Assembly: GCA_013398015.1 (NCBI GenBank)
Contig: VZRR01010307.1
Span: 62,001 to 126,000 of the forward strand
DNA: 64,000 bases
Source: Oreocharis arfaki
Taxonomy: Eukaryota > Chordata > Aves > Passeriformes > Paramythiidae
Direction: 5' to 3'
A program made the translations under genes and the position numbers. The notes beneath the pieces were generated by a model. That model was not told where the DNA came from, did no database searches, and was given only the letters and a program-made list of their open reading frames with translations. Positions 1 through 13,700 of the stretch are shown here, in pieces (position 1 is the stretch's first letter; every line of letters begins with the position of its first letter).

Positions 1-202
1 GTGCTGTGTACCTTGCCTGCCAGGCTGGTACCAGTCTGCCAGTCTCTGAGCCCCTCAGCAGGTGAATATGGAAGAAGGAAGAGGAGACTTTATGGTTTGC
101 AGGTGGTGGCAGGATTTGCCACAGCTGCTTTCTGTGCCTTGCAAGGCTGGCACTCAGGAATGAAGTTCTAGAGCTGCTAATGACTGATGGTGTTCCACAT
201 GC

Positions 203-312
203 AATCATAGGATGGTTTGGGTTGGAAGGGGCCTTAAAGATCACCTAGTTCCAACCCCCTTGCCATGGGCAGGGACATCTTCTACTAGACCAGGTTACTC
301 AAAGCCCCATCA
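203..312 (-). mobile_element. CR1 LINE 3' fragment (avian type), antisense to HPSE2
   Basis: Left end is the CR1 3' tail (aatcataggatgg), followed by gtttgggttggaagggg, 'ccaaccccc', 'catgggcagggacatcttc' and 'ctagaccaggtt'. This is the reverse complement of the CR1 3' UTR. It is heavily 5'-truncated, as is usual for CR1, and matches fade after 'caaagccccat'. Confidence 0.93.
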
Positions 313-1489
313 CACAGGTCTCCTTTCCTGGCTGGATTCGGTGCCTCCAGCCTGCCCCTTTGCTGCACGAATGTGACACTCTCCTCTCCAATCTCCTTTC
401 CTCAGGGTTATGGAGTCCAGTGTTGGTCTGGACCAAGCTCACCCATCTGAGATGACGAATACCCCAGAGGGGACTTCTTTCCTCCCTCTGCCAGCCAGCC
501 TTGCACATCCTACCTAAGCTCCATGGTGGATGGCTGGCTGCTTTTCTCAGGCTGGCCAAAACCAAACTCCATGTGTGCCTCCCCTGCTGATCTCTCTGAT
601 GCCTTTCTGCAGGGCTGTGGCTGACAGCTGTGTCTTCCCTGCGGCCTCATAACATGCTCATGCTGCTCCTGCTCTCCCTCTCACACACGCTGGCTGCTGT
701 GCTGCTGTCCCCTCCCACCACACTGGAGCTCATCCTGTTCTGACGGTTATCTGCCCTCACCACAGCCTTGTGCCCTTCTGCTTGGCTCTTGCAGCTTTTC
801 CTCATCCAAAATCCTGCTCATTCTCCCTCCCATGGTGCTAACCAGACCTTGAGCCCCCTCTTCTTTCCTCTGCTCAGTTCACCGACCAGTTGTTGTTGAG
901 CTGTGCTCCAGCCACCATGGGCAATGGTAAAAGCTCCCCAAACCCCACACAACACCTGCCTCCACCTTGTGCTGCTCCCTTGGACCACTAGTGACAAGCA
1001 AAAGGTTATTTTTAAGTGGTAAGATATTAAACAGACAAAGCTGGTCTCTCTAACAGCTGCTGTATCTTTGTCCTCTCTGTGCCAAAGCCTTGGGTTATCT
1101 CACATGGTGTGTCAGGGCACTGGTCTAAAACCTGCTGCTTGGCTTTGGCAAGCTCCTGTGACAGCGAGCTCTGTACAGCTCTGAGCTTGGGAGTGGCATC
1201 TGATAGTTTTACAGGTGAACTAAAGTTCGTGTGTTTTGATACTCTGTATAGATTTAGACTTCACAGGACTAAAGAGAAAAGGTTAAATTTGAGGTGGAAG
1301 CAGATAAAAAAAAGGAATTTGGGATGTTCCAAATATCTGGGTGGGCATGAGCCACATGGGCAGAGCTGCAGCTGGGAGGACAGGTGCAAACAGAGCCCCC
1401 TAAGGGTCAGTGGAATGCTCTGACATTGGGAATGGTATTGGGAAGCAGTGTTGGGCACCATGCCCAATTCTCATCCCCATTTTAGCCAA
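313..1489. other. Intronic sequence, no gene seen
   Basis: Pyrimidine- and CTG-rich intron. The overlapping short frames lack any recognisable domain or flanking splice sites with coding character. No repeat family was recognised. Confidence 0.6.
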
Positions 1490-1880
1490 AATGCTATATG
1501 GTTGGGAAAGATTCAGAAAAGAGCAGTAAGTGTGACCAAATCCTGGAAATAGGGTGCTATATATAAGACTTCTGTAAGATTCATCTACTTAAGAAAAATT
1601 TTAAAGTAACTTAATCATTATGTGCAAGTACCAACAGGGGGAAGAAAAATTCAAGGGAAATATCTTGAAATATTAGAGAAGAAAGGCAAAAGAGGAAGCT
1701 GTGGTTTAGAACCTAGTGCAGGACAACCTTGGAGTAATAACATGCAGATTTATAATGTTGAGAATGGTCCTTTCTATCCTTAAAACCTGTATAAATGTGC
1801 AACATGAGTGTTGTGCTTCCTAGAGAATAGGTGATGGCAGGAATTAAATACTCCTGAAACCAAACTGGATTTGTTAGCCT
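1490..1880 (+). mobile_element. Ancient CR1/L3-like LINE relic (ORF2 C-terminal end)
   Basis: Matches by eye to the amniote CR1/L3-like 3' coding region: 'gggaaagattcagaaaagag', then the decayed stretch 'aagtaacttaatcattatgt' followed by 'gcaagtacc' (compare element text 'gtgacttgatcacagtctataagtacc'), and 'agagaagaaaggcaaaagag'. A weaker continuation reaches about 1880. Heavily decayed with many indels and no open frame. Boundaries are approximate. Confidence 0.6.
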
Positions 1881-4099
1881 TTGCTGATAACTTGGCCAAA
1901 GGGACCTTTCACTCAGCTGGAAGCAAAGCTGAGCTTGGACTATGGGCTCTGGTTCTCTTCCCATTAAAAGAGGAGGTGACTTTAGCCCCTGGCTATGCCA
2001 GAACCTGCCTGGCCTTGATGTGGTCTGCTTTGGTATGAGAAGAAAGATCGTGTTTAGGTCACGGCTTTTTGTATGGAGGTAACTGAATTTAGGAAACCTC
2101 AGCTACATCTCCTTGCTGTAACAACCCCCAGGAAGGAGCTGATGTGCTGACCAGGACAGTGGGGAGTCTTTCCTCCCCGCCATCAAATCCTTCCCTGAAA
2201 CAAGATCCAGAGACCAACTATCTGAAATGTGAGTGCTTCCCCAGGAGGAGCCTGTGTTTGATACAGTAGTCTTTATTTTCCTGCTTCATTTTAAAGCTTG
2301 TTTATTCCACCTCCCAAAAAAGATTTAGCAGATATTTCGTTGAATAACTTGACTTCTGAACTTGGGTGTCCGAAAGTTCATTTATGATCTTGCTGTATAT
2401 AAATTTCCAGATATAGGGTTTTGACACAGAAATAGTCTTCCTTTGATAGAATGTTACAAATTCAAGTTTCAGAAATTATCCTCTTGAGCCATCTCTGTGG
2501 TGTTTGGCATCAGGACAAGTAATTAGTCAATCCTGAAATAGTCATCAAGCAGAGAAACAGCTTATTTTATATACTGTTTCTTAGAGAGTTAAATATTTCC
2601 ACATATTCAGGCTCTGATTGGAGTCTTGGATCTTTTCCAAACGTTCAACCTGTAAAGATATTTGAGAACACCAGGACTTAGGCTCTTTCCAAAAAATGAT
2701 AGATTTCACTTGAATTTTCACAAATGGAAAACCACAACTCCCCATAGCTGCAAAGAAGCAGCTGTCATACCAGGTACGGAGTATGAGAAAACACTTTCTA
2801 AAAGCTTCAGGGACTTCCCATTATCTGGAAGTTTTTAGTGCTCTTAAAATTTGCAAAGAAAACAGTGTTTCTTTTCCTGCTCAGAGTTGCCTCAGATAAT
2901 CGGCTGCACCTGTTTGGAAGCAGCGCTTCACGTTGTTCCCTCACACAGACCCTTGCACGTGTTCCTGTTAATTTTTCCTAGAACCCGAGTGTCAACAAAT
3001 TGGAGCCCAGCATTGCAACTCGGTTCAAAATCCCAAATCAGTGTTTCAGAGCACTTTGCCACGCAATGTCCGTGATCTAAGTGACTGAATCGACTTTGAA
3101 GTTTTGAAGTTGAAATCCTGGGATATTGGGATATAGGCAAAAATCTACTGAAGAAATCAAAAGCACCAAATCAACAGCTCCAAACCTGAAGTTCTGCTTT
3201 TTGTTGTTGTTTCTGCTCTATTCTTAAAAAAAAAAAAAAAAAAAAAACCACAACAAAAAAACCCACACAATTTTCCAAATTGGTAATGGACTAATTTTGG
3301 AAAGGGTTAATTTTTGGTGTGATTCAGCGCAGACATGCGTGATGAGAATTTGGGAAATAAGGAGTTAAGTCGTGGTGATGAAAACCATTGTTTCACATTT
3401 AAAATAATAGCACTTGGATAAAACTGAAGTTGTGGCTTCTGCTTTTATTGGCTGAGAGGTTGCCAAAACATGTGTGTGTTGCTCTGAATTGGTAAATGAT
3501 TCCTATTTATAGGACAGGTGTCTTCTGATGTCCTGAGTTCAGTGTGTTCTGTAATCCTAGATCCTATTTCTGATCTACGTTTAATAATGTGTGACAGAAG
3601 GAGATAGGAACCTTGCAGACCAAATCCGGCTCGGAATGTTTTGAGTTCAGCTCTGCCCAGCTCTGTCCACTTGTAATGCAGGCTATCTTTCCATCAGGGT
3701 CTCGCCCTTCTAAAATTTATTTTTGGACTTATCTTGTCTTTCTGAAACACATAGCCTTTGGACTCATTTACAAGCAGCCTCCTGAGTGTGCCAGCCTCCT
3801 TTTTTTGCATTGACTCAAGAAAAAAATGCTTTCTTACATATTTTTAACACAGCTTTTCTAATGCAGGAACCACAGTGAGGCAGTGCTACAGGGAGGGAAG
3901 TGGTGACAGGAACAGAGTCAAGGTGTATGTGATGGCAGTCATGCAAATAAACCCTTATGTTTGCACCAGCATCAATTTAAATTGTGCTTCACAGCTGTTG
4001 GTTTGGGGTATGCAGAGTTGGATTGTTGCAATTAGTTACGTGACTGTCAAAATCACTCTTTTTCATTATTTTGCAAGCTGCTGGTGGAAATGAATCAAG
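1881..4099. other. AT-rich intronic sequence, no gene seen
   Basis: No coding region or LINE match was recognised. The block holds a 22-A run at 3226-3247. The sub-stretch 2280-2640 is AT-rich and low in simple repeats, and could be a conserved element, but nothing in the sequence alone proves it. Confidence 0.5.
3226..3247 (+). repeat. Poly-A run (A22)
   Basis: Uninterrupted run of 22 adenines followed by an A/C-rich stretch (accacaacaaaaaaacccac). No retrocopy or SINE body was recognised immediately upstream, so this is best called a homopolymer. Confidence 0.97.
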
Positions 4100-4320
4100 A
4101 ATCATAGAATGATGGAATGGTTTAGGTTGGAAGGGACCTTCTAGAGGTCGTCTTGTCCAATCCACCTGTCATGGGCAGTGACTCCTTCCACTAAACTAGG
4201 TTGCTCAGAGCCCCATCAAACCTGGCCCTGAACACTTTTGGGGAGGGGACATCCACAACTTCCCCGGTCAGACTGTTCCAGTGTCTCAGCAGCCTCGTGG
4301 TAAATGCAGACAGATCTAGT
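4100..4320 (-). mobile_element. CR1 LINE 3' fragment, antisense to HPSE2
   Basis: The tail aatcatagaatgatggaatgg is followed by 'ggtttaggttggaagggacc', 'catgggcagtgactccttcc', 'aggttgctcagagccccatc' and 'gactgttccagtgtctcagc'. These follow the CR1 3' UTR reverse complement in order for roughly 220 bp before similarity fades near 'tctagttatt'. Confidence 0.93.
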
Positions 4321-7300
4321 TATTATGTTGCTGATATAGATGCTCTGGTCATTATACTGCATTTTTTAAAGGTTGAGGGTTTATTTAATTATTTAAAAAT
4401 ATGACCAAGCTCCTCTTCTGCAGAGGAGTGCAGACCTTGGAGCTGGAGGTTCAAATGAGACACAGGCTGTTGATAGAAGGGAGAGAAATGCAGGTTCATG
4501 GGCAGGGAATCTCTTGAGATGCCTAATTCAAGGGAAGAGGTGCAGCAGCAATAGCAAGGACCAGGATGGAGGGACAGATGGGGGTCTCCTGCCATGTCCA
4601 CTACCCCACCACCCTCTGGTCTGGCCACCACAGAGCCAAAGCCTGTTGTTCTGTGTCCAGGATGGAAAAAGCACAGAGGAGCCCCACCAAGGAATACGCG
4701 GCAGGGTGGGTCAGCAGAGCGGTTAGCAAGGAGCAGCTTGCTGTCAGCTGAGCACTGAGGATACCATCATGCCAGAAAAGGAACTGGGTCTGGAGGGAGG
4801 TGCAGGGGGCCATGAGAACTGGATGGGAGGCTTGGCTCTCTTTCAAGCAGTTCCTGAAGCCAGATTAGTCCTCTTCGCCAGCTGGTGTGAGACGTTAGGT
4901 TTGTGTTATTTCTGGCAGCCCCACGGGGACTGGGAGTAGCTCCATGCCTCGTGTCTCTCTTTCTGAGGACAGGACAGTCCAGAAGCAGCACAAGTTTTGC
5001 ATTCCTGTCCCCAAGAGATGCAAGTGCCAGTTTGCCCTCAGGTAGAAGGTGTGAGGAAAAGAACCCAAGCTGCTGTGCCTGTCTTTCACCTATGATGCCA
5101 CCAGCTTCCTCTGCTGGCTGCATCTCCTGGGCTAGTCTGCTCTTCGCATGACCGACTGTCCAGGTTTCCCCAGATGTGTTCTCTTGTCTGTCACTGTCTA
5201 GCCAGAATTGGGAGAATTCATGTGTCTCCTGGCCTTGCATGCTGCTGTGCGTGCACAGAAACTCTCCACTGCCCCGTGTCTGGGAAGCCCAGATGTGTCC
5301 ACAGATGCAGGAATCTTGAGGGGCTGCCAGATGTCTGGAAATGTAGGATATGCCCCCATGCATAGGAGCCTTGAGTTGTTCCTTGCTTGGAAATCACTGG
5401 TACTTTTATGAGCAAGGGATTGGACACTCAGGGAGTTTTGGATGGGCAGCTGTACATGTGTGATGCAATTGCTTTTAGAGCATCTGAAGGAAATGCAGGA
5501 TCTCAAGGAGAGGAGCTGGTGTGTGTGTCCTGGCATGCCCACAGAGGTTTAAGATTAGGTTTGTTGCACATGCACAGGCTGCTCTGTACAAGCATGCATA
5601 CTTTGGAGATCCTTGTCGGACTGTCCTAGACCTTTACATTCCCTTCCTACAAGGGACTATTTTCCATCAGGATCAGTAGGAAGGCCCTTTGTGTTGTGGT
5701 CTTGCATGGAGGCAATTTGTTTTTCTACCTGATCTTTGTGCTTCCTTGCTGGGCTCCTCAATCACCTTTCAGCACAGGTCTCCATGGGGATCTGTATCTT
5801 CCCATTCCTCTTTGCAGCAGAGAAGAGCAGAGGGTGGGACAGGGTTACTCCAGCGTTGGTCTGACATGCTGCTCGCTTGCACATGGGATGTGGAAGGGCT
5901 GTAACTGGCGTGTCAGCTGCTGCGTTGGCACTGGGGCTTTTCTGGATCAGGATCCCAGATCTTTGCGACAATCTGGAGAAGGAAAGGGAGGAAGGTTTAA
6001 TAATTTCCCCAGGTAAAACACAAGCAAATTCATCAGGTTTTTCTCTGTGACTTTTTTTTGTCCCTCACAGGGCCATGGTATTTAGTCTTCACTCTGGAGG
6101 CGAGTGAACCTGCTCTCCCAAAGCCACTGCTGGGTGCGATGTGGGGTGGATGCCTCCCACCTTCCCCTCCCTGCTGTTGGGTGGCATGTCCTGGGTGTGG
6201 CCGGTGCAGAAGCCGCCTCATTCCCTGAGCCCCTGTTCTGGGGTGACTGAACTCTCAATATATTCCCTTTTTCTTCTGGAAAACAGATTTATTCTGGCAT
6301 TCACCCTTGACCACACACTCCCCCTAGTGAATTCCAGGGTTAAGAAATCATGTAGGCTTTTCGTAAGAGCTGCCTCACTTGTCGTTTAATGATTCCACCT
6401 CTGAACCGGGACCCTGCTGCTTCACTGGCTGCCCTGACAATATCTCATTTGTCTTTTCCTCTTTTATTTAGTTTTCCCTACATTTTTCGCACATTCTGTA
6501 GATTCTCCTGCATTCCAACTGTCTTATATTTTCATGCCTCCTTTTATCTCTCTATTCATCTGTCCCAGTATGGACAACAGAAATGCTAAGTCCACATAAT
6601 CTGTAGAAAGCATGAACTGGGTTGTTAGACATTTTCCAAACATTACACTTCATGGAAATATTTTCCTGTAAGAAGTAGAAATGAAACAGCTGTCTCCTGC
6701 TCTCTCCTGGGCTGTTCCTGTGCAGACTCTCCTGCCCTCTGAATTTACAGCACCATTGCTTGGACGGGTGTCCAACAGCCAGCTTCAAGCAGTTGTATTT
6801 ATGATGTGCCAAGCGGTGGTGAAGATGATGGTGTTTATATGCTACTCAGATCTATGTGGTGGGATTAACGTACTGTGAGACCTGTGCTAAGGCTTCCAGA
6901 GTCAGGAGCACTTCACCAGCAGAATTGTCACTAGGAAATCTGGTGCAAGTCATGACTGATGACTCACTGCAGACTGTGGGACAAGGCAGGGATGTTGCTC
7001 CCTCATGCATCCTCCTGCTTGCCCCTGTCCCCAAAGCATTTGTGCTTGGCCAAATGGTAAAATCCCTCCAAGCTCCTGCCAGGAGCTGAGTACTGGTGTC
7101 ATGAATGAAAAGCATAGGTGCCTCATGTAACCCAGCTTGCTGGAAGACAGTGGGCACCTGGCTTTTGTTTTTCACTCCCTGGCTTATGTGTGGGGAATCA
7201 TCTCCCAGCTGACCTTCCATGGCTGGCCCAAGCATAGAATAGAAGCCCAAAACCCATCCCAAAACCCTGCTGGTGTACCTGCTGGATGTGGGCATGGTTC

Positions 7301-10300
7301 AGCTCCCCCTCCCTAATGTGTTTATTCTGCTGGCCTGGAGCCTGACCTCAGTACACAGTTGAAGATGTATTGGTTGCTAGAGGGTAACTGTTTCTTGAAT
7401 CCTATGGAAATTGATGGGAAGCTTAATACATTAGTGGAGTTGTCTGAACTAGAAAGGTAAATCAGGAAGAACAGAAACACACAGCAAAAATTTTTGGGCT
7501 GAAACAAGCAATCCTTCCTCTTTCACATGGAGATGTGAACACCAGGCTTTCTGGACAGCAGTGTGAACATCAGCATTACTGTGAGCGAGCAGAGAGCAGG
7601 CTCCTGAGCAGATGACAGAGGAGGAGAGAAATAGTGGAAGTTGTATGTTACCGTCTCCAAACTGAGCAACTGGAAAAAGAGTAAGAGAGACCAGAAATTA
7701 TTTGAAGATTCACTTCCCTTCAGTGTTTTGCTGGAACTGAGTGAGCAGATATTCGCAGGCTGTATTCCAAACTGAGGTTATTTCTTCAGAGCATGTTCTG
7801 GCAAAGGATTTTTGGCTACAGCCCATTCTCAACCTGAATGACCAGGTGATACCTGGGGAAGAAATCAGCTAACAGCAAACCACAGATCTCAGTTTCAGGC
7901 AGTCATTAACTGTGCATCCGTTATGCTACTTCTACGTAACTCTCCATATTGTAACATGCTGCTTTTGGTTTTGACCTTGATAGGATAAAGCAGAACTACT
8001 CTTGCCCTTAAATGCTGCCCCACAAGAAACATGGTGCCTTTGTGCACCAGCAGGAAGGGTGCTCTGCTCCGTGGGAGGGTAGAGTACCCCTGTAGGTGCC
8101 TGAGAAATCCCTAAGCATGTGTCACCCAAGTGTGCCATGGGGATCTCATGGCTTGGGAGCTACTCTGGCATGTGTGCTGATGAGTCACAAGTGCAGCTGG
8201 GGAACACTAGAGACTTCAAACAGGAGCACATCTGGATACACACAGAGCACATCTGGTGCATCAGAGTTGCTGTATGTTTGCAGCATCACTGTATTGTGTG
8301 TGCAATGAGCCACTTTCTACCCCTCCTGTACTCTCTGGGGAAACTTTTATCGTATTTATATAAAGTAACATTTGGGAAACTCCTTTCCTTCTCTGCCTCT
8401 GTGGCAAGGCTTCCCAGGTCCCTCAATGTGAGCAGCAAGGATACTGCACAGAAGGATGAGCTGTGGCAGGACTCGTTGTGAGCACTCCAAGGTTGAATAA
8501 CTAGTTGTTATTCCATGTGATGTCCAATGCTCAGGTATCCAGTGGTGTCTCTGAGAAACATTTGTCAGTGTGTTTTGCTGGGTAGCCTGGAGGGCCTTTC
8601 ATGTCTTTGCCAACAGCTGGTCTGTTTTATCATTTTTCCAGGCATGATACAGCACTTGGCACAGCAGCCCTCCAGGCTTTGCCCTTGTAAAGTCTGCAGA
8701 GTTATTCCCTGGGATGTGATTGTCCCTGGAAGGGGAATTTGAAGGTTGACTACTCTATCAATGTGCATCTACATAAATCAAGGGGGAAAATCAGGTTATT
8801 TACCAGCACCAAATTCTTCAAAATATGCTATCCATATGCACTTTGAGCATCTTCTACCCCTGTCCCCTATTGTTGAGTTTCTTGACTTCTTGGGAAGAAA
8901 TGAGGGATGTGAGATACTCCCTTTTCAACTATGTCTGTCTATATCAGATGACAGCTATGGTTTCTTGCACACCTGGTCACCTACCTGGAGCAGTTTGGGG
9001 GATTTATGCCATCCTGTGTGTACAGACAGACAGTACTTCTCAAAGTGCACCGGGTGCATCAACAATCCCAGTCCTGGTGAGAGGGCGACTCCCGTTCTTT
9101 CAGCACTTGCCACAGGCAGTTGTGTTGTTGCCCAGCCTGTGCTGCCCTGCTGCAGTATGGGGAGGCTGCAGTGGGAAGAAGTAGGGGGAGGCTGGGCTGG
9201 GAGCCTTGTGTCTGTCACCAGGCATCGGATAAACCAGTCTTTAAGTCCTGAGTGCCTGAAAAGAGATGGGTGGCACTTCCACTTCCACGTTGTCTGAGCA
9301 AAGCGATCGTGGATGTAAATCCGCACAGTTTGGTTTCAAATAAATAGAGGAAAAAGAGTTTCCCAAGCTTATAGGTAGAGATATGGAAACCCAGAAGAGG
9401 CAGGAGACATCTGAAAAGTCTCTGGAAGCAAAAGTCCTATACCTTCAGCACAGCTCAGAAGCATGAATACCAGGGCTGGTTTGACTGGTGATCCAATAAG
9501 TCCTTGCAGGGAGGTAACGCTGATTTTTATATTTTACTCGGTTTGAACAAAACCACTCTCAAATGCTGCTTAAGAAGATGTTCAAAACTCCCCTGGTCTT
9601 GTACTAACAATGTAAATGAAGAGATGAAAAAAGTAAGTGCAAGTATACCACTAATTTAATACAAATATTTCACCTTTACTGTTTCAGAGCATTTAGGAAC
9701 ACTACTTTCAGTTGTTTGCTCCCTACATAACCAAAAAAATGCCTTTCTTTCTATATCTGTTTCATGATGGGAAAGTTTGTAAGTCACCTTATCTCTGTAG
9801 GTATCAGAAACATCACACATGGCACTGCCTGAATGTCTTTTTTTTCTTGCAATTTCCTGGATTACCTGCTATGTCTTTGTTGAAGCAAAGCATATTCAAC
9901 CACTGGAGAGACTTGTGAGAGAGCTAAATTAATCTTTTCTCCTGAGCTTTGCAAAATAGGTTAAACTAACACACAGTGCTCGTGGATGTTAAGTTCAAAT
10001 CTGCTCATGAAATGAGGCTACTGAATTAAGAAATAACTGCTGTTCACTGTTTCAGCATCTTGCTGCAATTATATTTCTATTTTGGCTGCTATTTTTTACC
10101 AGACAGATAATCTCTCAGACAGAGATTATCAGAAAATTGAAAGTGAGTTTAATGCTGAAATATTCATGTTACTGTTTGTGCAAAGCTCAAAGCTCCTTCA
10201 GCACCCAAATAATGCAAAATTCTCAAGCTGAACTTGAGAATACTTAATGCAAAGCACATTAACTAACTGGAAACTTGGGCACGGGAGTTGTTCTTTGATA

Positions 10301-10340
10301 TGCCCAGCCAACTTCAGTTTCCACCACTCAGTGATCATTT
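4321..10340. other. Intronic sequence, no gene seen
   Basis: Contains many random frames on both strands, the longest being the antisense frame at 4767-5363. None shows a domain, a coding exon with splice sites, or a repeat-family protein. The only structure noted is a short perfect hairpin at 10106-10130. Confidence 0.55.
10106..10130. repeat. Perfect 10-bp inverted repeat with 5-nt loop
   Basis: gataatctct at 10106-10115 is the exact reverse complement of agagattatc at 10121-10130, separated by cagac. It is too short to be a gene on its own and may be chance. Confidence 0.85.
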
Positions 10341-10369
10341 CACAGAATCACAGAATATTCTGAGTTGGA
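10341..10369 (-). mobile_element. Very short CR1 3'-end fragment
   Basis: cacagaatcacagaatattc followed by tgagttgga is the terminal part of the CR1 family whose reverse complement reads 'cacagaatcacagaatattctgagttgga...'. Only about 29 bp remain, then similarity stops, suggesting an extremely truncated insertion. Confidence 0.75.
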
Positions 10370-10652
10370 TGCTTCATCTGATATGACTAATGAATTTAGT
10401 CTACTGAAAATGCTGGCTTCACTTCAATGCATGAAAATGCTTGTGCTTTTAAATCTTGGTACTAATACGTTACCCCAGGTTTCTCACATGCTGTGTCATG
10501 CTTGTGTGGGACTCCCACAAGTTGGCCCTTTGTCACTGTCATAACTGTACTGATGTACTGCCCTGTGTCTACCTCTTTTTCCCTGTCCTGCAATTTACGA
10601 CAAAGCTGCTACCATATAAGTTAATTTATATGTTGGGGTATTTAGCCCATGT

Positions 10653-10725
10653 ATCATAGAGTCATAGAATAGTTTGGGTTGGAAGGGACCTTAAAGATCA
10701 TCTAGCTCCAACTGCCCTGCCATGA
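10653..10725 (-). mobile_element. CR1 LINE 3' fragment, antisense to HPSE2
   Basis: atcatagagtcatagaatag, then gtttgggttggaagggacc, 'ttaaagatcatctagctcca' and 'ccctgccatg' give a CR1 3' UTR reverse complement of about 73 bp. The sequence after 'gccatg' no longer fits. Confidence 0.93.
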
Positions 10726-13700
10726 AATCTTTAGGGGACTCATGTCCTGTGAAGAGCCAACCAGACCTCTTCAGGTCAACCTCTCATCTCTCCTGAATCT
10801 CAGCACTGTGGTGTGGAGCTGCACATCTGCCCTGAGAAGTGGCCTGCGATGTACAGTTTGAATGAGAAGCAAAAGCCACCTTCTGTAAGAGGTGGATCAA
10901 ACAGAGGGGCTTTGCATTTTGGTTGCAGCTCTCTCACTGCAGAAGAGTAGTGTTAACTGATTATGAGGCTGAAAACTGTCCTGAAGGAGCCCAGGAGCAG
11001 ATATCTGCACAAATATCCCAGGATCATCTTCCCAACCAGCTCCTTGCCCTTGATCAAACCAGGCATTGTGTCACCGGTGCCTCTGGATGAGTTGCTCTGA
11101 TCTCAGGAAGGGGCCTCCAGGACGGGTGCAAGAAAAATTAGTCCCTTCTTTCCCTCCTCTCCCCTCAGAACTGCATGTATCCACGTGATTTATGTGACTC
11201 TGGATTTTAGCTCATGTTTGCTCTGTGGAGAGCCTGATGGCTTCTCTGTTTGCCTCGGTGCTTGCCTTAGCACATTGTTCTTGCTGCTGACAGTTGTGCT
11301 GGTGGAGGTTTTATCTGGAAAGAAGAAGGGGGGATGGCAGTGAGGAAGACAGCCCTGAGGAAGAGGTGTCATGCTGTATGGAGCCAGTGCTGCTTCCTGA
11401 GCCTGGGCAGGCAATTCCCACCAGCGCTCTGCTCCTCAATGGAAAATGCAGAGACAGGGAAGTGTGTTAATGGGTCAGGAGCCAAACAGGTTGAAAATGT
11501 TTGGAGCATTTCTGCAGCACTGGAGAGAGGTAAAAATCTGCCTCCCCCATCCCTGGCTGCTACCACTGGTGAAAGGAAACTGATACCTCAAGTTGAAGAA
11601 AATGAAAGCTGAGAGAGGTGAAAGCAGGTCCTCGGATGATGTGGGATACAATCACTGCTCTGCAAAAGCTTAATTGCTATAGGTAACATGCAGAGTTCTG
11701 CAAATGGGAAAGAAAGAAGCAAAGGGGTTTGCCAGAGGCTCATTCCCATCAGTTTGGTCGCATTTTGTGGCACTTTTGGGAAGAATGGAGTACGAAAAAG
11801 ACGGATCTTCTGCAAGCCTGTGCAGATCAGCAACTTCCACCCAAGCTGGGAGAAATTCTCCAACTCCCAGTGGGCAGAAGAGATTTCTGTGTGAGAGGGG
11901 CTCATGCAGGCTCTGCTGCTGAAAACACATCTTGAAGTAATATGTGACTCTTGATGACACCTCCTCAACACTTAGTAAATTTGACCTTTTCTTTCATGTG
12001 CCATTATACTGCCTCACATGGCTGCACAGGCAGCTAGCACGTTGAATCCAAATTCTACATCTCCAGGCAAGGAACATGTGCTCTTTAAAATTGAACAGTG
12101 ATGCTACCAATGGCTGGCTTGACTTCCATTCGCCTGGGAGGTGGAAGGTCAGTTGACAGGAAATCTCATTCCCTGTCATCCAGAATTGTCATCCTTCACA
12201 CGAAGGCAGATTTGGTTTGGTTTAAAGCCCTTGTGCACGCTGAGCGGTGCAGGTGTTCAGCCCCTCCTAGAAGCATTTAGCTGTAAGTGCTATGTACTCA
12301 TCCTTGGTATTGTTAAATAGCTTTTATAAACACTGTCTGCAAGTGCTCTGATTATAGATGACCTTCCCCCTCTGCTTAGTGTCATCTCATTAATCTATCC
12401 ATTAGGTGAATAATTCTGGTTTGGGGAACAGAGCAAATATAGAAATTGCACAATGAAACACATTTGATATATTCAAACAACTTTTTCTTAATATAAAGCC
12501 AATCATTTGCTATTCATTTTTCATGTCATGTTGAGTATTTGCAAGCCAACACCGGGAACAGGCCGGTAATTTGGTCCTCCTTAATTTTGGCACCTGTAGT
12601 TATTTTAGAACTAGAGGCTGTTTTCTGTGGCTTTACTGCTCTGTAATTCAATACCCTTTTAGGACCTAAATGCTGCCATTACTAGTAAATTGGCCTCTAT
12701 TCTGAATAAAACTCTTTATTACATTTGTTTGTTTAATTTTTATTGGAAAAGAGTTACCCAACAACCACAGGGAAAGAATTTCCTAGAAGGTACAGGGGCG
12801 GTGCCTGGAATCCCTTTCCCATTATTGCCAGTGTGAGCAGGAAAGCTTGAGTCGCTCTAGGGATCTGCAGAGTGCAAATGGCTCACTCTGGGTTTTGTGT
12901 AGCCAGGCTGATGTTGGTGGTAGCCCCTCTCCCCTTGAGACCCCCCTCTGAGTAATGAGCTTGGTTAACTAATCTGTACACTTCTCTACTGACATGGTTT
13001 TCATTTTTTCCTTTGATTGTTTTTTCTTGAAAAGATAGTTATTGAAATTTGAATTCCTTCATCCATTTTGTTGACCCTTTTCTTTGCTCGTGTATCTTGT
13101 CTGTTTTTCCTTTGTGTTCACCTTAGCAGGGAGAGGATGAGGGATGGAACTGGGGCTCCAAGGGGAGAAGAGGATGATATCTGTGACCCTTCCTTTGTCT
13201 TGGCAGCCCAGGAAGATGGGATGAGATGGGCGCAAGTAAATCCAGAAAAGTGTTTCCCCCTCTCTCTTTGCATCATTTGCTTGTACTTTTGCTGGTTTCT
13301 AACACACAAAAAAAATTATTTCTTGTTCAAGCAGCCAATGAGAATGGACATGCAGCTCATGCCAGAGCGCTGCCGAATACTGAGCACAACAAAGAGCTCA
13401 GGCTTGCTAATTTCCAGCACCCCTGACTACTGGAAGGGAAAAAAACACCTAAAGCCCATATGTAGTGAAGCGCCTGTTATGTAATTACTGCTCTGGCCGT
13501 CTGCTCCCAGAAGCTGCTCTGTTGCTAAAGAGATGGAGGTTGATGTTGCTCCTTTAAGTTCGGAGTTAAGGGTCTGCTGCAGACTTTTGCAAGTAGTCTT
13601 GTATGTTTGCATAATTTCATTTCTATTTCTCTTGTTACTGTAATGAAAAGTAATCATAGACAACATATCCAAAACCGTCCCTGTAAAGCTGCAGAAATCA

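Noticed and set aside
4767..5363. 198-codon antisense frame
   Set aside because: No recognisable motif, overlapping equally long frames on both strands, and no splice or promoter context.
8746..9297. 183-codon plus-strand frame
   Set aside because: No resemblance to any family I know and no supporting signals.
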